A program made the translations under genes and the position numbers. A DNA stretch of 64,000 nt from Microbacterium sp. (GTDB lineage: Bacteria > Actinomycetota > Actinomycetes > Actinomycetales > Microbacteriaceae), in NCBI RefSeq assembly GCF_017305435.1, contig NZ_JAFKIP010000007.1, positions 62,001-126,000 of the forward strand. The letters are read 5' to 3'. This document shows positions 50,759 to 59,405 of this stretch, one piece after another. A model generated the notes under the pieces. The model had not been told where the DNA came from. It made no database searches and saw only the letters and a list, made by a program, of their open reading frames with translations. Positions within the stretch are counted from its first letter, which is position 1. Every line of letters begins with the position of its first letter.

Positions 50759-53029
50759 TCAGCGTGCCGACCGCAGACGCAGGCTGTTCAGTACGACGAA
50801 CACACTCGAGAACGCCATCGCGGCACCGGCGAGCATGGGGTTGAGAAGGCCCAGCGCGGCCGCCGGCAGCGCCGCGACGTTGTACGCGAAGGCCCAGAAC
50901 AGGTTGCCGCGGATCGTGCGCATCGTGCGGCGGCTGAGGGAGAGCGCGGTCACGACCGGCGTCAGGCCCGAGCCGGCGAGCGCGATGTCGCTCGCGTGCG
51001 TCGCGGCGTCCGTGCCGCCGCCCATCGCGATGCCGAGGTCGGCCACGGCCAGGGCCGCGGCGTCGTTGACCCCGTCGCCGACCATCGCGACGCGGTGTCC
51101 CTCGGCCTGGAGGCGCGCGATCTCGGCGACCTTCCCCTCCGGCAGCACCCCGGCGATCACCCGGTCGATTCCGGCGGCGGATGCCGCGGAGCGCGCCGCC
51201 CCCGGGTTGTCACCCGTGAGCAGGATGACGCTCTGACCGAGCTCCCGCAGCCGCGCGACTGTCGCCGCACTGTCGGGGCGCACGAGGTCGGACACCGCGA
51301 TCACTGCGCGGACGGCACCGTCCCAGCCGGCGACGATCGCCGTCGCCCCGGCATCCTCCGCATCGCGGACCGCGGATGCCGCGACCGCCGGCAGCGCGCC
51401 GGCGACCTCCACCGCGAAGTCGGGTCGACCGGCGAAGACCGCGCGGCCATCGACGGTGCCGGTGACACCGCGCCCCGCGAGTCCGGCGAACTCCGAAGTC
51501 TCGGGGAGTGCCGTCCCGTCGGCCGCCCCGTGCGCGGCGATCGCGCGGGCGATCGGGTGCTCGGAGGCGTGTTCGAGCGCGCCGACGAGCCGGGCGATCT
51601 CCGCGGCATCCGTCCCGTCGACGGGTGTGATGCCGGCGACCGACATCTCGCCGGTCGTCAGGGTGCCGGTCTTGTCGAGCACGACGGTGTCGATGCGCTC
51701 CGCCGCCTCGAGCGCCTCAGGGCCGGTGATGAGCACGCCCAACTGCGCGCCTCGCCCCGTGCCGACGAGGATCGCGATCGGTGTCGCGAGGCCGAGCGCG
51801 CACGGGCAGGCGATGATGAGGACGGCGACGGCCGAGGTGAATCCCGCGGCGATCGACGCGCCGCCGAAGCCGCCGACGACCATCCACGCAAGGAGTGTGA
51901 GAGCCGCGAGCGCGACGACGACCGGCACGAAGACGGCCGAGATGCGGTCGGCGAGCTGCTGGGCACGGCTCTTGCCCGCCTGCGCGTTCTCGACGAGACG
52001 AGCGAGGTGAGCGAGGCGCGTGTCGTCGCCGACCGAGGTCGCCCGGACGACGAGCCGGCCGTCCGCGGCGAGCGTGCCGCCGGTGACGGCATCCCCCGGG
52101 GATGCCTCGACAGGTGCCGCCTCGCCCGTGATCATGCTCTGATCGAGCGACGCGTACCCCGAGACCACGACGCCGTCCGTCGCGACCTTCTCGCCGGGCC
52201 GCACGAGGAAGCGGTCGCCCACGCGCAGGAGGTCGGCACTCATGCGCGTGCCGTCCTCGAGCTCGACGTCGCGGGCGGCGAGGTCCAGCAGGGCGCGCAC
52301 GGCCGCGCCCGCGCGACGCTTGGAGCGCTGCTCGATCACGCGGCCGAGGAGGAGGAAGACCGTGACCGCCGCCGCGACCTCGAAGTAGACGAGCGCCGAC
52401 GGGTCGTGAACGGGATCGAACGGACCGCCGGAGTGCGTCATTCCGATGCGGCCGGCGTTCCCGAAGACGAGCGCCCACACACTCCACAGGAAGGCCGCGC
52501 CCGTGCCGAGGGTGATCAGCGTGTCCATCGTCATCGCGCCGCGCCGGGCGTTCGCGAACGTCGCACGGTGGAACGGCCACCCGCCCCACAGGACCACGGG
52601 CGTCGTCAGCACGAGCGAGACCCACTGCCACCCGGGGAACTGCCATGCGGGCACCATGCCCAGGGCCACGACGGGCGCGGCGAGCACGGCGCTCGCCGCG
52701 AGGCGGGTCACGAGCGGGACGCCGCCGTCGGCCGAGGCGCCGTGGGCGTGCATGTCATGCGACGGCGATGCCGCGGCCTGCGGCGTGCGGCGGACCGTCG
52801 CGTCGTAGCCGGCCTCGCGGACGGCGGCCACGAGGCGACTCGGATCGAGCTCTGCCGGGTAGTCCACGCGCGCCGATTCCGTCGCGAGGTTGACCGTCGC
52901 GCTCACGCCGTCGAGCTTCTGCAGGCGCTTCTCGACCCGCGCGACGCAGCTCGCGCAGGTCATCCCCGCGATGTCCAGGACCGCATCGGCCCGCGCCGCG
53001 GCGCCCGAGCGGGGCGAATCGGCGGTCAT
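50759..53029 (-). CDS. copA: Copper-translocating P1B-type ATPase
   Basis: 756 residues. One N-terminal heavy-metal domain with the CxxC in GMTCASC (residues 22-28) precedes a His-rich linker (SHDMHAHG) and eight membrane segments with the CPC transport motif in IACPCALGLATP. The catalytic DKTGTLTTGE, SEHP and GDGVND motifs are all present. It exports Cu+ across the membrane. ATG 53029 overlaps the copZ stop (ATGA). A CsoR-like palindrome lies upstream of copZ. No csoR gene is in the window. Confidence 0.94.
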   Translation of the reverse strand: MTADSPRSGAAARADAVLDIAGMTCASCVARVEKRLQKLDGVSATVNLATESARVDYPAELDPSRLVAAVREAGYDATVRRTPQAAASPSHDMHAHGASADGGVPLVTRLAASAVLAAPVVALGMVPAWQFPGWQWVSLVLTTPVVLWGGWPFHRATFANARRGAMTMDTLITLGTGAAFLWSVWALVFGNAGRIGMTHSGGPFDPVHDPSALVYFEVAAAVTVFLLLGRVIEQRSKRRAGAAVRALLDLAARDVELEDGTRMSADLLRVGDRFLVRPGEKVATDGVVVSGYASLDQSMITGEAAPVEASPGDAVTGGTLAADGRLVVRATSVGDDTRLAHLARLVENAQAGKSRAQQLADRISAVFVPVVVALAALTLLAWMVVGGFGGASIAAGFTSAVAVLIIACPCALGLATPIAILVGTGRGAQLGVLITGPEALEAAERIDTVVLDKTGTLTTGEMSVAGITPVDGTDAAEIARLVGALEHASEHPIARAIAAHGAADGTALPETSEFAGLAGRGVTGTVDGRAVFAGRPDFAVEVAGALPAVAASAVRDAEDAGATAIVAGWDGAVRAVIAVSDLVRPDSAATVARLRELGQSVILLTGDNPGAARSAASAAGIDRVIAGVLPEGKVAEIARLQAEGHRVAMVGDGVNDAAALAVADLGIAMGGGTDAATHASDIALAGSGLTPVVTALSLSRRTMRTIRGNLFWAFAYNVAALPAAALGLLNPMLAGAAMAFSSVFVVLNSLRLRSAR

Positions 53030-53238
53030 CGGCCGGCGACGAGCGTGTAGCCGGCTTCGTCGACGGCGGCCGCGACCGCGGCATCCGGAAGCTCCGTCGC
53101 GGAGGTGATCGTCACGTGTCCGCCCTCGACGTCGACAGCGACCGCCTCGACACCGTCGATGCGCCGTACCTCACGGCTCACGGCACCGGCGCAGTGCGCG
53201 CACGTCATCCCCTGGACGGTGTAGGTCTGCTCGATCAT
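53026..53238 (-). CDS. copZ: Heavy-metal-associated domain protein, copper chaperone
   Basis: 70 residues, a single ferredoxin-like HMA domain with GMTCAHC at 10-16, then VDVEGGHVTITSATELPDAAVAAAVDEAGY, typical of CopZ/Atx1. It carries Cu+ to CopA. ATG 53238 has GAGGAG at good spacing; the 14-residue upstream extension is ignored. It is translationally coupled to copA and sits behind the AATACCC/GGGTATT palindrome. Confidence 0.92.
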   Translation of the reverse strand: MIEQTYTVQGMTCAHCAGAVSREVRRIDGVEAVAVDVEGGHVTITSATELPDAAVAAAVDEAGYTLVAGR

Positions 53239-53292
53239 GTCGTCTCCTCGTTCGCGGCGACCGCTCTCCGCGGCCTTCACTCACGAGAACAT

Positions 53293-53311
53293 AATACCCC
53301 CCTAGGGTATT
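53293..53311. promoter_or_regulatory. CsoR-like palindrome between copZ and deoC
   Basis: AATACCC-CCCTA-GGGTATT at 53293-53311 lies in the 92-bp divergent gap. It is like CsoR/RcnR operators (TACCC...GGGTA). On the minus strand TATTAT (53291-53296) could be the copZ -10, so a bound repressor would cover it. deoC's TAGTCT -10 lies 8 bp to the right. Confidence 0.65.
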
Positions 53312-53330
53312 CCCCCGCTAGTCTGATGAC

Positions 53331-54047
53331 ATGGCCACGATCACTGAACGCGCCCTCGCGGCGACCCTCGACCACGCGATCCTCAAGCCCGAGCTCACTC
53401 GCGCCGACGTCGACGCCGAGCTCGACATCGCCGCCGAGTGGAAGGTGTTCAGCGTGTGCGTGCGCCCGAGCGACATCCCGCACGCCGTCGAACGCCTTGC
53501 CGGCACCGGCGTCGCGGTCGGCACCGTGATCGGCTTTCCGCACGGCACGACGTCGACGGCGGCGAAGGTCGCCGAGGTCCGTCAGGCGCTCGCCGACGGC
53601 GCGACGGAGTTCGACATGGTCATCAACATCGGCGCCCTGCGCTCCGGGTTCGACGACGCCGTCGCGGCCGACATCGCCGCCGTCGTGGAGGCGGCATCCG
53701 GCCACGTCACGAAGGTGATCCTCGAGACGGCGCTCCTCGACGACGAGCAGATCGCACGCGGCAGCCGGCTCACCGAACGCGGCGGTGCCGACTTCGTCAA
53801 GACCTCGACGGGCTTCGCCGGCGGCGGCGCGACCGCGGCGCACGTCCGTCTCATGCGCGAGAACGTCGGCGAGGGCGTGCAGGTCAAGGCCTCGGGCGGC
53901 GTGCGCAGCTACGCCGATGCGCTCGCGATGCTGGATGCCGGCGCGACGCGCCTCGGCACGAGCGGCAGCGCCGTGATCCTCGGCGAGGCACGGCGCGTGG
54001 ATGCCGGGGAGGAATCCACCGGCGCCGTCGACGCCTCCTCGTACTGA
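53331..54047 (+). CDS. deoC: Deoxyribose-phosphate aldolase
   Basis: 238 residues, a class I aldolase barrel: LDHAILKPELTRADVDAE, VCVRPSDIPHA, GTVIGFPHGTTS, TEFDMVINIGALRSG, VILETALL, GADFVKTSTGF with the Schiff-base lysine, and VKASGGVRSYADAL. It splits deoxyribose 5-phosphate into acetaldehyde and glyceraldehyde 3-phosphate. ATG 53331 follows TAGTCT by 6 nt (leaderless type). The last 20 residues are low-complexity. It is divergent from copZ-copA without evident functional link. Confidence 0.93.
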   Translation: MATITERALAATLDHAILKPELTRADVDAELDIAAEWKVFSVCVRPSDIPHAVERLAGTGVAVGTVIGFPHGTTSTAAKVAEVRQALADGATEFDMVINIGALRSGFDDAVAADIAAVVEAASGHVTKVILETALLDDEQIARGSRLTERGGADFVKTSTGFAGGGATAAHVRLMRENVGEGVQVKASGGVRSYADALAMLDAGATRLGTSGSAVILGEARRVDAGEESTGAVDASSY

Positions 54048-54070
54048 GCGCCGCGCGCGCCCGGCGGCCG

Positions 54071-55039
54071 TCAGGCGCGCAGCGCCGTGCGCACGCGCGC
54101 GACGTCGTCGGTCATCTGCGCGATCAGCTTCTCGATGCCTTCGAACGCGACCATCCCGCGGATGCGGTCGGTGAACTGGATCTGCACGCGGTGCCCGTAG
54201 AGATCGAGCCCCGTCTCATCGAGCACGTACGCTTCGACCTGACGGCGCTCCACGTCGTCGAAGGTCGGGTTGGTGCCGACCGAGATGGCGGCGGGGTACC
54301 GCGTGACGGGCGCCGCGGCATCCACCTCGCCGCCCGACGGACCGATGTCGATCAGCCAGCCGCCGTACACGCCGTCGGCGGGGATGAAGCCCTCGGCATC
54401 CGGTTCCAGATTCGCCGTGGGGAAGCCGAGTTCGCGCCCGCGCTTGAGACCGTGGACGACCTCGCCCTGCACGGCGTGCGGCCGACCGAGGAGGCGCGCC
54501 GCGCCCTCGACGTCGCCCGCCGACAGGAGGTCGCGCACCCAGGACGACGAGACGCGGCGACCGCCGCCCTGGACGTCGCCCACGACGTCGACCGCGAATC
54601 CGTACTCCGCGCCGAGCTCCTCGAGGAGCGCGGGGGTGCCCGCTCCCCCGCGGCCGAAACGGAAGTCGTCGCCGACCATGACGGTCACGACGCCCAGCGC
54701 GTCGACGAGAAGGTGCTCCACGAACGCACGCGGCTCGAGGCTCGCGAGGCTCTCGTCGAACCGCAGCACGAGGGTCGCGTCGACGCCCGCGTCGGCGAGC
54801 TGGGTGAGCTTCTGATCGACGCTCGAGAGCGGATCGGGGCAGAGCTCGGGCCGCAGCAGGCTCAGCGGGTTGCGGTCGAAGGTCACGGCGACCACGCGCG
54901 CACCGGCCTCGGCCGCCGTCACGCGGGCGCGGTCGATGACGGCGCGATGCCCGGAGTGCACGCCGTCGAACTTGCCGATCACGACGACGCTCGGGCCGAA
55001 CTGCGCGGGGACCTCACCCGGCGCGCGGAAGACGATCAC
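54071..55039 (-). CDS. ribF: Bifunctional riboflavin kinase/FAD synthetase
   Basis: 322 residues. N-terminal FAD synthetase domain: VVIGKFDGVHSGHRAVI, and GDDFRFGRGGAGT followed by SSSWVRDLLSAGDVEGA. C-terminal riboflavin kinase: GRELGFPTANLEPDAEGFIPADGVYGGW, FDDVERRQVEAYVLDETGLDLYG. It makes FMN and FAD from riboflavin. GTG 55039 is preceded by GAAGGG at 8 nt and overlaps the upstream membrane gene by 4 nt. truB-ribF proximity is a conserved bacterial arrangement; here two membrane-protein genes lie between. Confidence 0.94.
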   Translation of the reverse strand: MIVFRAPGEVPAQFGPSVVVIGKFDGVHSGHRAVIDRARVTAAEAGARVVAVTFDRNPLSLLRPELCPDPLSSVDQKLTQLADAGVDATLVLRFDESLASLEPRAFVEHLLVDALGVVTVMVGDDFRFGRGGAGTPALLEELGAEYGFAVDVVGDVQGGGRRVSSSWVRDLLSAGDVEGAARLLGRPHAVQGEVVHGLKRGRELGFPTANLEPDAEGFIPADGVYGGWLIDIGPSGGEVDAAAPVTRYPAAISVGTNPTFDDVERRQVEAYVLDETGLDLYGHRVQIQFTDRIRGMVAFEGIEKLIAQMTDDVARVRTALRA

Positions 55040-55491
55040 CAGTGGGACCCTTCGATGACGACCTGAACGGCCTCGGGCTCGGGGATGCCGTGCCGATGAC
55101 GCACGAGCCACCACAGACCGACGAACGGCAGCACGAGCGGCACCCAGAAGTAGCCGTAGCCGAAGCCCGACCACACGGTCGCATCGTGCGCGAACAGCTC
55201 GGGATGCGTGAGGCTCAGCGTTCCCACGACGAGCACGCCGACGAGCTCGAACGAGATCGCGATCCACGCGACGACGTACCACCCCGCACGGCCGGAGAGG
55301 ACGAGAGCGACGGTCGCGAGGACGTAGACGAGCGCGGATGCCGCGGAGAGCGCGTAGGCCAGCGGGGCGTTCGCATAGTCCTCGACGATCTGCACGAGGG
55401 AGCGGCCCGTCGCGGCGAGCGCCATGATCGCGTAGACGACCACGAGGACCCGGCCGATGCCGGTCATGCGGGTGCGGGACGTGGACGACAT
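55036..55491 (-). CDS. Membrane protein between truB and ribF
   Basis: 151 residues with four membrane segments (about 12-30, 42-64, 71-92, 108-130), ending in RHRHGIPEPEAVQVVIEGSHW. Not recognised as a named family. It overlaps ribF (GTGA at 55036-55039), so the two are co-translated. ATG 55491 (MSSTSRTRMTG); TATCAT lies 9 nt upstream. Function unknown; the coupling alone suggests no specific role in flavin synthesis. Confidence 0.72.
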   Translation of the reverse strand: MSSTSRTRMTGIGRVLVVVYAIMALAATGRSLVQIVEDYANAPLAYALSAASALVYVLATVALVLSGRAGWYVVAWIAISFELVGVLVVGTLSLTHPELFAHDATVWSGFGYGYFWVPLVLPFVGLWWLVRHRHGIPEPEAVQVVIEGSHW

Positions 55492-55549
55492 GACTTCTCA
55501 ATGATAGGCGGGCACGGTACGGCACCGGCGCGCTGCCAGCGCGGTGACC

Positions 55550-55918
55550 TCAGAGCCCCGGAGTCGTCCAGATGACCTCCATACGCCACACCATGACCGC
55601 GACGGCGAGAGCCGCGACGCCCATGATGACGGTGCTCCACCGGCTCCGTTCGAGGAGCGCCCAGAACACCGCCGCCGGCGGGAGGAGAACGGCGGACACC
55701 AGGTACACCCAGAACTCCAGCGCGCTACCGAGCGGCGGGTTGCCGGCGAGGGGCGCGATGATCGCGACGACGACCTGCGCGATCAGGAGCAGCAGGATGA
55801 GCGCCATCCCGCCGACCGAGACATCGCCCGGGCGACGCCCGGCGAGACCCGCGACGACCGCGACGAGGCCGACCACGACCGCGACGATCACCTGGGTGAT
55901 CGCGAACCACCAGATCAC
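55550..55918 (-). CDS. Four-helix membrane protein coupled to truB
   Basis: 122 residues with four hydrophobic segments (4-26, 34-55, 68-85, 95-112) and almost no charged loops except a central GRRPGD and LLERSRWS. Its ATG overlaps the truB stop (ATGA at 55915-55918). No family recognised. It may belong to a small actinobacterial membrane family; no activity can be assigned. Confidence 0.7.
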   Translation of the reverse strand: MIWWFAITQVIVAVVVGLVAVVAGLAGRRPGDVSVGGMALILLLLIAQVVVAIIAPLAGNPPLGSALEFWVYLVSAVLLPPAAVFWALLERSRWSTVIMGVAALAVAVMVWRMEVIWTTPGL

Positions 55919-56823
55919 GCCTGCTCCTCCGCCATGTTCATCGCACTCTTGAGATCGGAGCCGCGGCGTTCGACGATCCCGACGAGCCGCCCCTCCGGGT
56001 CGATCGCGGCGGGCGTCGAGGTCGTCAGCCCCTCGAGCCGCGGCGCGGCGCCGGCGAGGCGCTTGCCGTGGCGGAGGTCGCGCGCCTCATCGGCCGTCAC
56101 CGGCAGCGCACCGAGGACGCCCGCCGCGACGATGGCCGGCGGGAGGAGGGCGGCACCCGGCGCGATCTCGACGGCGTCGGCGACCTCGAACGGGCCGATC
56201 CGCGTGCGGCGGAGGGCCGTGAGGTGGCCGCCGACGCCGAGGTCCGCGCCCAGATCACGGGCGAGCGCACGGATATACGTGCCGCTCGAGCAGTCCACGA
56301 CGACGTCGAGGTCGATCCCGTCGGCGTCGCGGCGGAGGTCGCGGATCTCGAACCGGCTGACGGTGACCTCTCGCGGCGTCAACTCGACGTGCTCTCCCGC
56401 GCGGGCGAGGTCGTAGGCGCGCTTCCCGCCGACTTTGATCGCCGAGACCGTCGAGGGCACTTGCGAGATCCGGCCGGTGAGCGAGGCGACGCCGCCCGCG
56501 ATGCGCGGGTCGGTGGCGGCGGCGAGTGCCGCGGCATCCGCCCGCGCGATCTCCGTACCGTCGGCGTCATCGGAGTCGGTCGAGACGCCGAGCCGGATCG
56601 TGGCCTCATAGGTCTTGTCGAGCCCGACGATGAAGGTGAGCAGGCGCGTCGCGGGACCCACGCCGAGGATCAGGAGCCCCGTCGCCATGGGGTCGAGGGT
56701 GCCGGCGTGGCCGATCTTGCGGGTGTTCAGCGCGCGTCGGGCGCGCGCGACGACGTCGTGGCTCGTCACGCCGCCGGGCTTGTCGACCAGCAGGATGCCG
56801 TTCGGGACGCTGTTGTCGGGCAT
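55915..56823 (-). CDS. truB: tRNA pseudouridine(55) synthase
   Basis: 302 residues. Motifs: GILLVDKPGGVTSHDVVARAR at the N-terminus, GHAGTLDPMATGLL with the catalytic aspartate, and KTYEATIRLGVSTDSDDADG. A C-terminal PUA-like region ends the protein. It makes pseudouridine 55 in the T-loop of tRNA. ATG 56823 follows TAGGCT by 6 nt. It is divergent from mutY across 159 bp containing a repeat. In many bacteria truB follows rbfA; here mutY and a CPBP protease intervene. Confidence 0.95.
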   Translation of the reverse strand: MPDNSVPNGILLVDKPGGVTSHDVVARARRALNTRKIGHAGTLDPMATGLLILGVGPATRLLTFIVGLDKTYEATIRLGVSTDSDDADGTEIARADAAALAAATDPRIAGGVASLTGRISQVPSTVSAIKVGGKRAYDLARAGEHVELTPREVTVSRFEIRDLRRDADGIDLDVVVDCSSGTYIRALARDLGADLGVGGHLTALRRTRIGPFEVADAVEIAPGAALLPPAIVAAGVLGALPVTADEARDLRHGKRLAGAAPRLEGLTTSTPAAIDPEGRLVGIVERRGSDLKSAMNMAEEQA

Positions 56824-56864
56824 CCCCCCAGCCTAAGCGGCGCGGTCCCCACCGCTTCGTGTTC

Positions 56865-56954
56865 GCAATTCAGTCTCCGCACAGTCACGACATCGGCCGG
56901 CGCCCGGAAATCCGGGCCCCAGCGCGCGTGCGCAAGACGTGCGGACTGAATTGC
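56865..56954. repeat. Inverted-repeat element between truB and mutY
   Basis: GCAATTCAGTCTCCGCAC (56865-56882) pairs with GTGCGGACTGAATTGC (56939-56954), differing by a 2-bp deletion. An inner hairpin GCCCGG-AAAT-CCGGGC (56902-56917) sits between. The 90-bp unit resembles a miniature inverted-repeat element; it could also be regulatory for the divergent pair. Confidence 0.65.
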
Positions 56955-56982
56955 GTACGCGCCGGCGCCGTAGGCTGGCGTG

Positions 56983-57849
56983 ATGCCCGACCTCGCGACC
57001 CCGCTCATCGCGTGGTACCGCGAAGCCGCGCGCGATCTGCCGTGGCGCCGCGCCGGGTTCGGGGCCTGGGGCACGCTCGTGAGCGAGTTCATGCTCCAGC
57101 AGACGCCCGTGAACCGCGTCATCCCGCACCTCGAGGCGTGGCTCGACCGCTGGCCGACGCCCACCGCCCTCGCCGCGGACGCTCCCGCCGCCGCGGTCGC
57201 CCAGTGGGCGAACCTCGGCTACCCGCGGCGCGCCCTCTGGCTGCACCGGGCGGCCGTCGAGATCCGCGACCGCCATGCCGGCGCCGTCCCGCGCGATGTC
57301 GACGACCTCCTCGCTCTGACGGGCATCGGCGATTACACCGCGCGCGCCGTCGCGGTGTTCGCCTATGGCGACCGGCATCCCGTCGTCGACACGAACACTC
57401 GACGCGTCCTCGTGCGGGCCGTCGGCGGGCGCGCACAGCCGGGACCTCCGGGCCGTGGCGACCTGGCGGCGATGGCTGCGATCCTGCCGGACGACGATGC
57501 GGATGCCGCGATCGTCAACGCCGCGGCGATGGAACTCGGCGCCCTCGTCTGCACGGCGCGCGCCGCGCGATGCGACGAGTGCCCTCTCGCGCACCTGTGC
57601 GCGTGGCGCGCGGCGGGTTACCCCGACACGGGCGACACTCGACGTCGCCAAGCCCGCTACGAGGGCAGCGACCGGCAGGCCCGTGGGGCGATCCTGCGCG
57701 CGCTGCGGGCGGCACCGGCGCACTCGATGCCGCACGACGCCGTCGCCCCCGACTGGCCGGATGCCGCCCAGCGCGACCGTGCGATCGACTCGCTCATCGC
57801 CGACGGCCTGATCGAGGCATCCGGCGGCGCGCTGCACCTCCCCCACTGA
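56983..57849 (+). CDS. mutY: A/G-specific adenine glycosylase
   Basis: 288 residues. HhH-GPD fold: WRRAGFGAWGTLVSEFMLQQTPVNRV with the catalytic Glu region, LTGIGDYTARAVAVFAYG, VVDTNTRRVLVR. An iron-sulfur motif Cys-x6-Cys-x2-Cys-x5-Cys in CTARAARCDECPLAHLC. It removes adenine opposite 8-oxoguanine. A C-terminal 70 residues form a small extra domain rather than the full NUDIX-like domain of longer MutY. ATG 56983 lies 6 nt after TAGGCT; the GTG 3 nt earlier is less favoured. Confidence 0.92.
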   Translation: MPDLATPLIAWYREAARDLPWRRAGFGAWGTLVSEFMLQQTPVNRVIPHLEAWLDRWPTPTALAADAPAAAVAQWANLGYPRRALWLHRAAVEIRDRHAGAVPRDVDDLLALTGIGDYTARAVAVFAYGDRHPVVDTNTRRVLVRAVGGRAQPGPPGRGDLAAMAAILPDDDADAAIVNAAAMELGALVCTARAARCDECPLAHLCAWRAAGYPDTGDTRRRQARYEGSDRQARGAILRALRAAPAHSMPHDAVAPDWPDAAQRDRAIDSLIADGLIEASGGALHLPH

Positions 57850-57855
57850 CGTGCG

Positions 57856-58836
57856 TCAACGGCCCGGATCCCGCTCCACGAGCACAGGATCCGGCGCCAG
57901 CTCACCCGCGACGGCACGCCCTCGGAAGGCGCCGCCGAGAGCCATCACGACGATCACGACCGCGCAGACGCCCCACATGACGACACCGATCGGGCCGGCG
58001 ATGACCGGCGAAGGCGACTCACCCGCTGCCACGAACAGCGCACCCATCCCCGCCGAGGCGTTGAACGCACCGTGCCCGAGGACCGCCGGCCAGACCGAGC
58101 CGGTGTGCAGGCGCGTCCAGCCCAGGAGCACGCCGATCACGGCGCAGCCGATGATCATGAGCGCGACGCCGACGAGATTCGGCTCCGCGAAGTTGTAGCC
58201 GAGCAGAATGAGCGGTGCGTGCCAGAACCCCCAGAATGCGCCGCTGAGCAGCAGGGCCGGCCACACTCCCAGGGGACGGAGCGCAGGCAGCAGCCATCCG
58301 CGCCACCCCACCTCCTCCCCGAAGGCGAACGGGATGTTGATGAGCGCACCGACCGGGATCGCGACGAGCTGCAGGGCGACGACGTAGCCCATCGGCGGCA
58401 GCGGCGTCGCCTCCGAGACGGAGGCGCGCAGCATCTCCCTGAACCCGGAGAACTCGAGGAGATCGAAGCGCACCACTCCCAGCGCACCGCTGATCACGAG
58501 CCCGACGGCGACGAGCAGCGGCAGCGCGAAGATCATCGCCACGGTCCACCAGGCGGTGCGCGCCGCGGGTCGCAGCGGCCACATGCCGAGTCGGCGCAGG
58601 ATGTCGCGGCCCCCGCGCGGACCGTATCCGCGCCTTTCGACGGCGATCGCCGGAATCGTCCCGAGGGCGGGGGTGAACATCATCGCCGCGGCGATGATCG
58701 GGAGGAGAGGGTCCGCCAGCCCGCGCCCGCCGACCCACAACGGCAGCGCAACGAGCCAGGACAGCGCGACGGCGACGACCGCGAAGACGGAGACGGCGAG
58801 CCAGGGCACGCGTACCGCGGAGACAGGGGTGCTCAT
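57856..58836 (-). CDS. CPBP family intramembrane metalloprotease
   Basis: 326 residues with about eight membrane segments. CPBP (Abi/CAAX) motifs: FGEEVGWRGWLLPAL with the EExxxR pattern, FWGFWHAPLILLGY, and LGHGAFNASAGMG. Members process prenylated proteins or act in bacteriocin self-immunity; the substrate here is unknown. ATG 58836 follows TAGCGT by 6 nt. It ends 7 bp from the mutY stop, convergent, with no terminator visible. Confidence 0.87.
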   Translation of the reverse strand: MSTPVSAVRVPWLAVSVFAVVAVALSWLVALPLWVGGRGLADPLLPIIAAAMMFTPALGTIPAIAVERRGYGPRGGRDILRRLGMWPLRPAARTAWWTVAMIFALPLLVAVGLVISGALGVVRFDLLEFSGFREMLRASVSEATPLPPMGYVVALQLVAIPVGALINIPFAFGEEVGWRGWLLPALRPLGVWPALLLSGAFWGFWHAPLILLGYNFAEPNLVGVALMIIGCAVIGVLLGWTRLHTGSVWPAVLGHGAFNASAGMGALFVAAGESPSPVIAGPIGVVMWGVCAVVIVVMALGGAFRGRAVAGELAPDPVLVERDPGR

Positions 58837-58898
58837 GCCCCCACGCTAGGAGACTGGATGCCGCGCCGGATCCCCCGCACGGCGGAGGCCGGGCCGGA

Positions 58899-59330
58899 TC
58901 AGTCCTCGTCGGCCTCGCGCGGCTTCACGTACGGATCGGCCTCGCCCGCGTAGGCGGCACCGGCAGCGAGACCCGCGACGGCGGCATCCCGCTCCTGCGC
59001 CTCGCGCAGCAGATCCGCGATGTGGCCGGCGTTCTCGGGCAGCGCATCGGGGATGAACTCGAGCGACGGCGTCAGTCGCACGTTGAGGTGCTTGCCGACC
59101 TCGCTGCGCAGCATGCCGGTGGCGGCCTTCAGCGCGGCGGCCGAGTCCTCACGCTCCTGGTCGCTGCCGTACACGGTGTAGAACACCGACGCGTGCTGCA
59201 GGTCGCCCGTCACGCGGACCTCGGTGATCGTGACGAAGCCGAGTCGCGGATCGCGCAGCCCCTTCTCGAGGCGCTCCGCGAGGATGACGCGGATCCGGTC
59301 TCCCAGTCGCGCCTGACGTTCGTTAGCCAT
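58899..59330 (-). CDS. rbfA: Ribosome-binding factor A
   Basis: 143 residues. KH-fold RbfA features: LGDRIRVILAERLEKGLRDPRLGFVTITEVRVTGDLQHASVFYTVYG, and LRSEVGKHLNVRLTPSLEFIPD. It matures the 30S subunit's 16S rRNA 5' end. The C-terminal 20 residues are acidic. ATG 59330 follows AGGAAGAGAA. It is the last gene of nusA-ylxR-infB-rbfA, separated from infB by a hairpin (59351-59393), so its level may be set separately. Confidence 0.94.
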   Translation of the reverse strand: MANERQARLGDRIRVILAERLEKGLRDPRLGFVTITEVRVTGDLQHASVFYTVYGSDQEREDSAAALKAATGMLRSEVGKHLNVRLTPSLEFIPDALPENAGHIADLLREAQERDAAVAGLAAGAAYAGEADPYVKPREADED

Positions 59331-59350
59331 CTTCTCTTCCTTCGGGTGTG

Positions 59351-59393
59351 CGTGAGGGGCACCCGTGAATCCTCACACGGGGTGCCCCTCACG
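59351..59393 (-). terminator. Hairpin between infB and rbfA
   Basis: A 14-bp perfect stem (59351-59364 with 59380-59393), loop 15 nt, starts 13 nt after the infB stop and ends 21 nt before the rbfA start. No T-run follows, so an attenuator or RNA-stability element is as likely as a full terminator. Confidence 0.6.
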
Positions 59394-59405
59394 TCGAACG
59401 CAGGA

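Noticed and set aside
48296-53050. A 1584-codon open frame on the plus strand
   Set aside because: It is the antisense of the SNF2 helicase and copA, with an Arg/Asp/Glu/Val-rich composition typical of shadows in high-GC DNA, and no domain is visible. The minus-strand genes carry clear motifs and Shine-Dalgarno sites.
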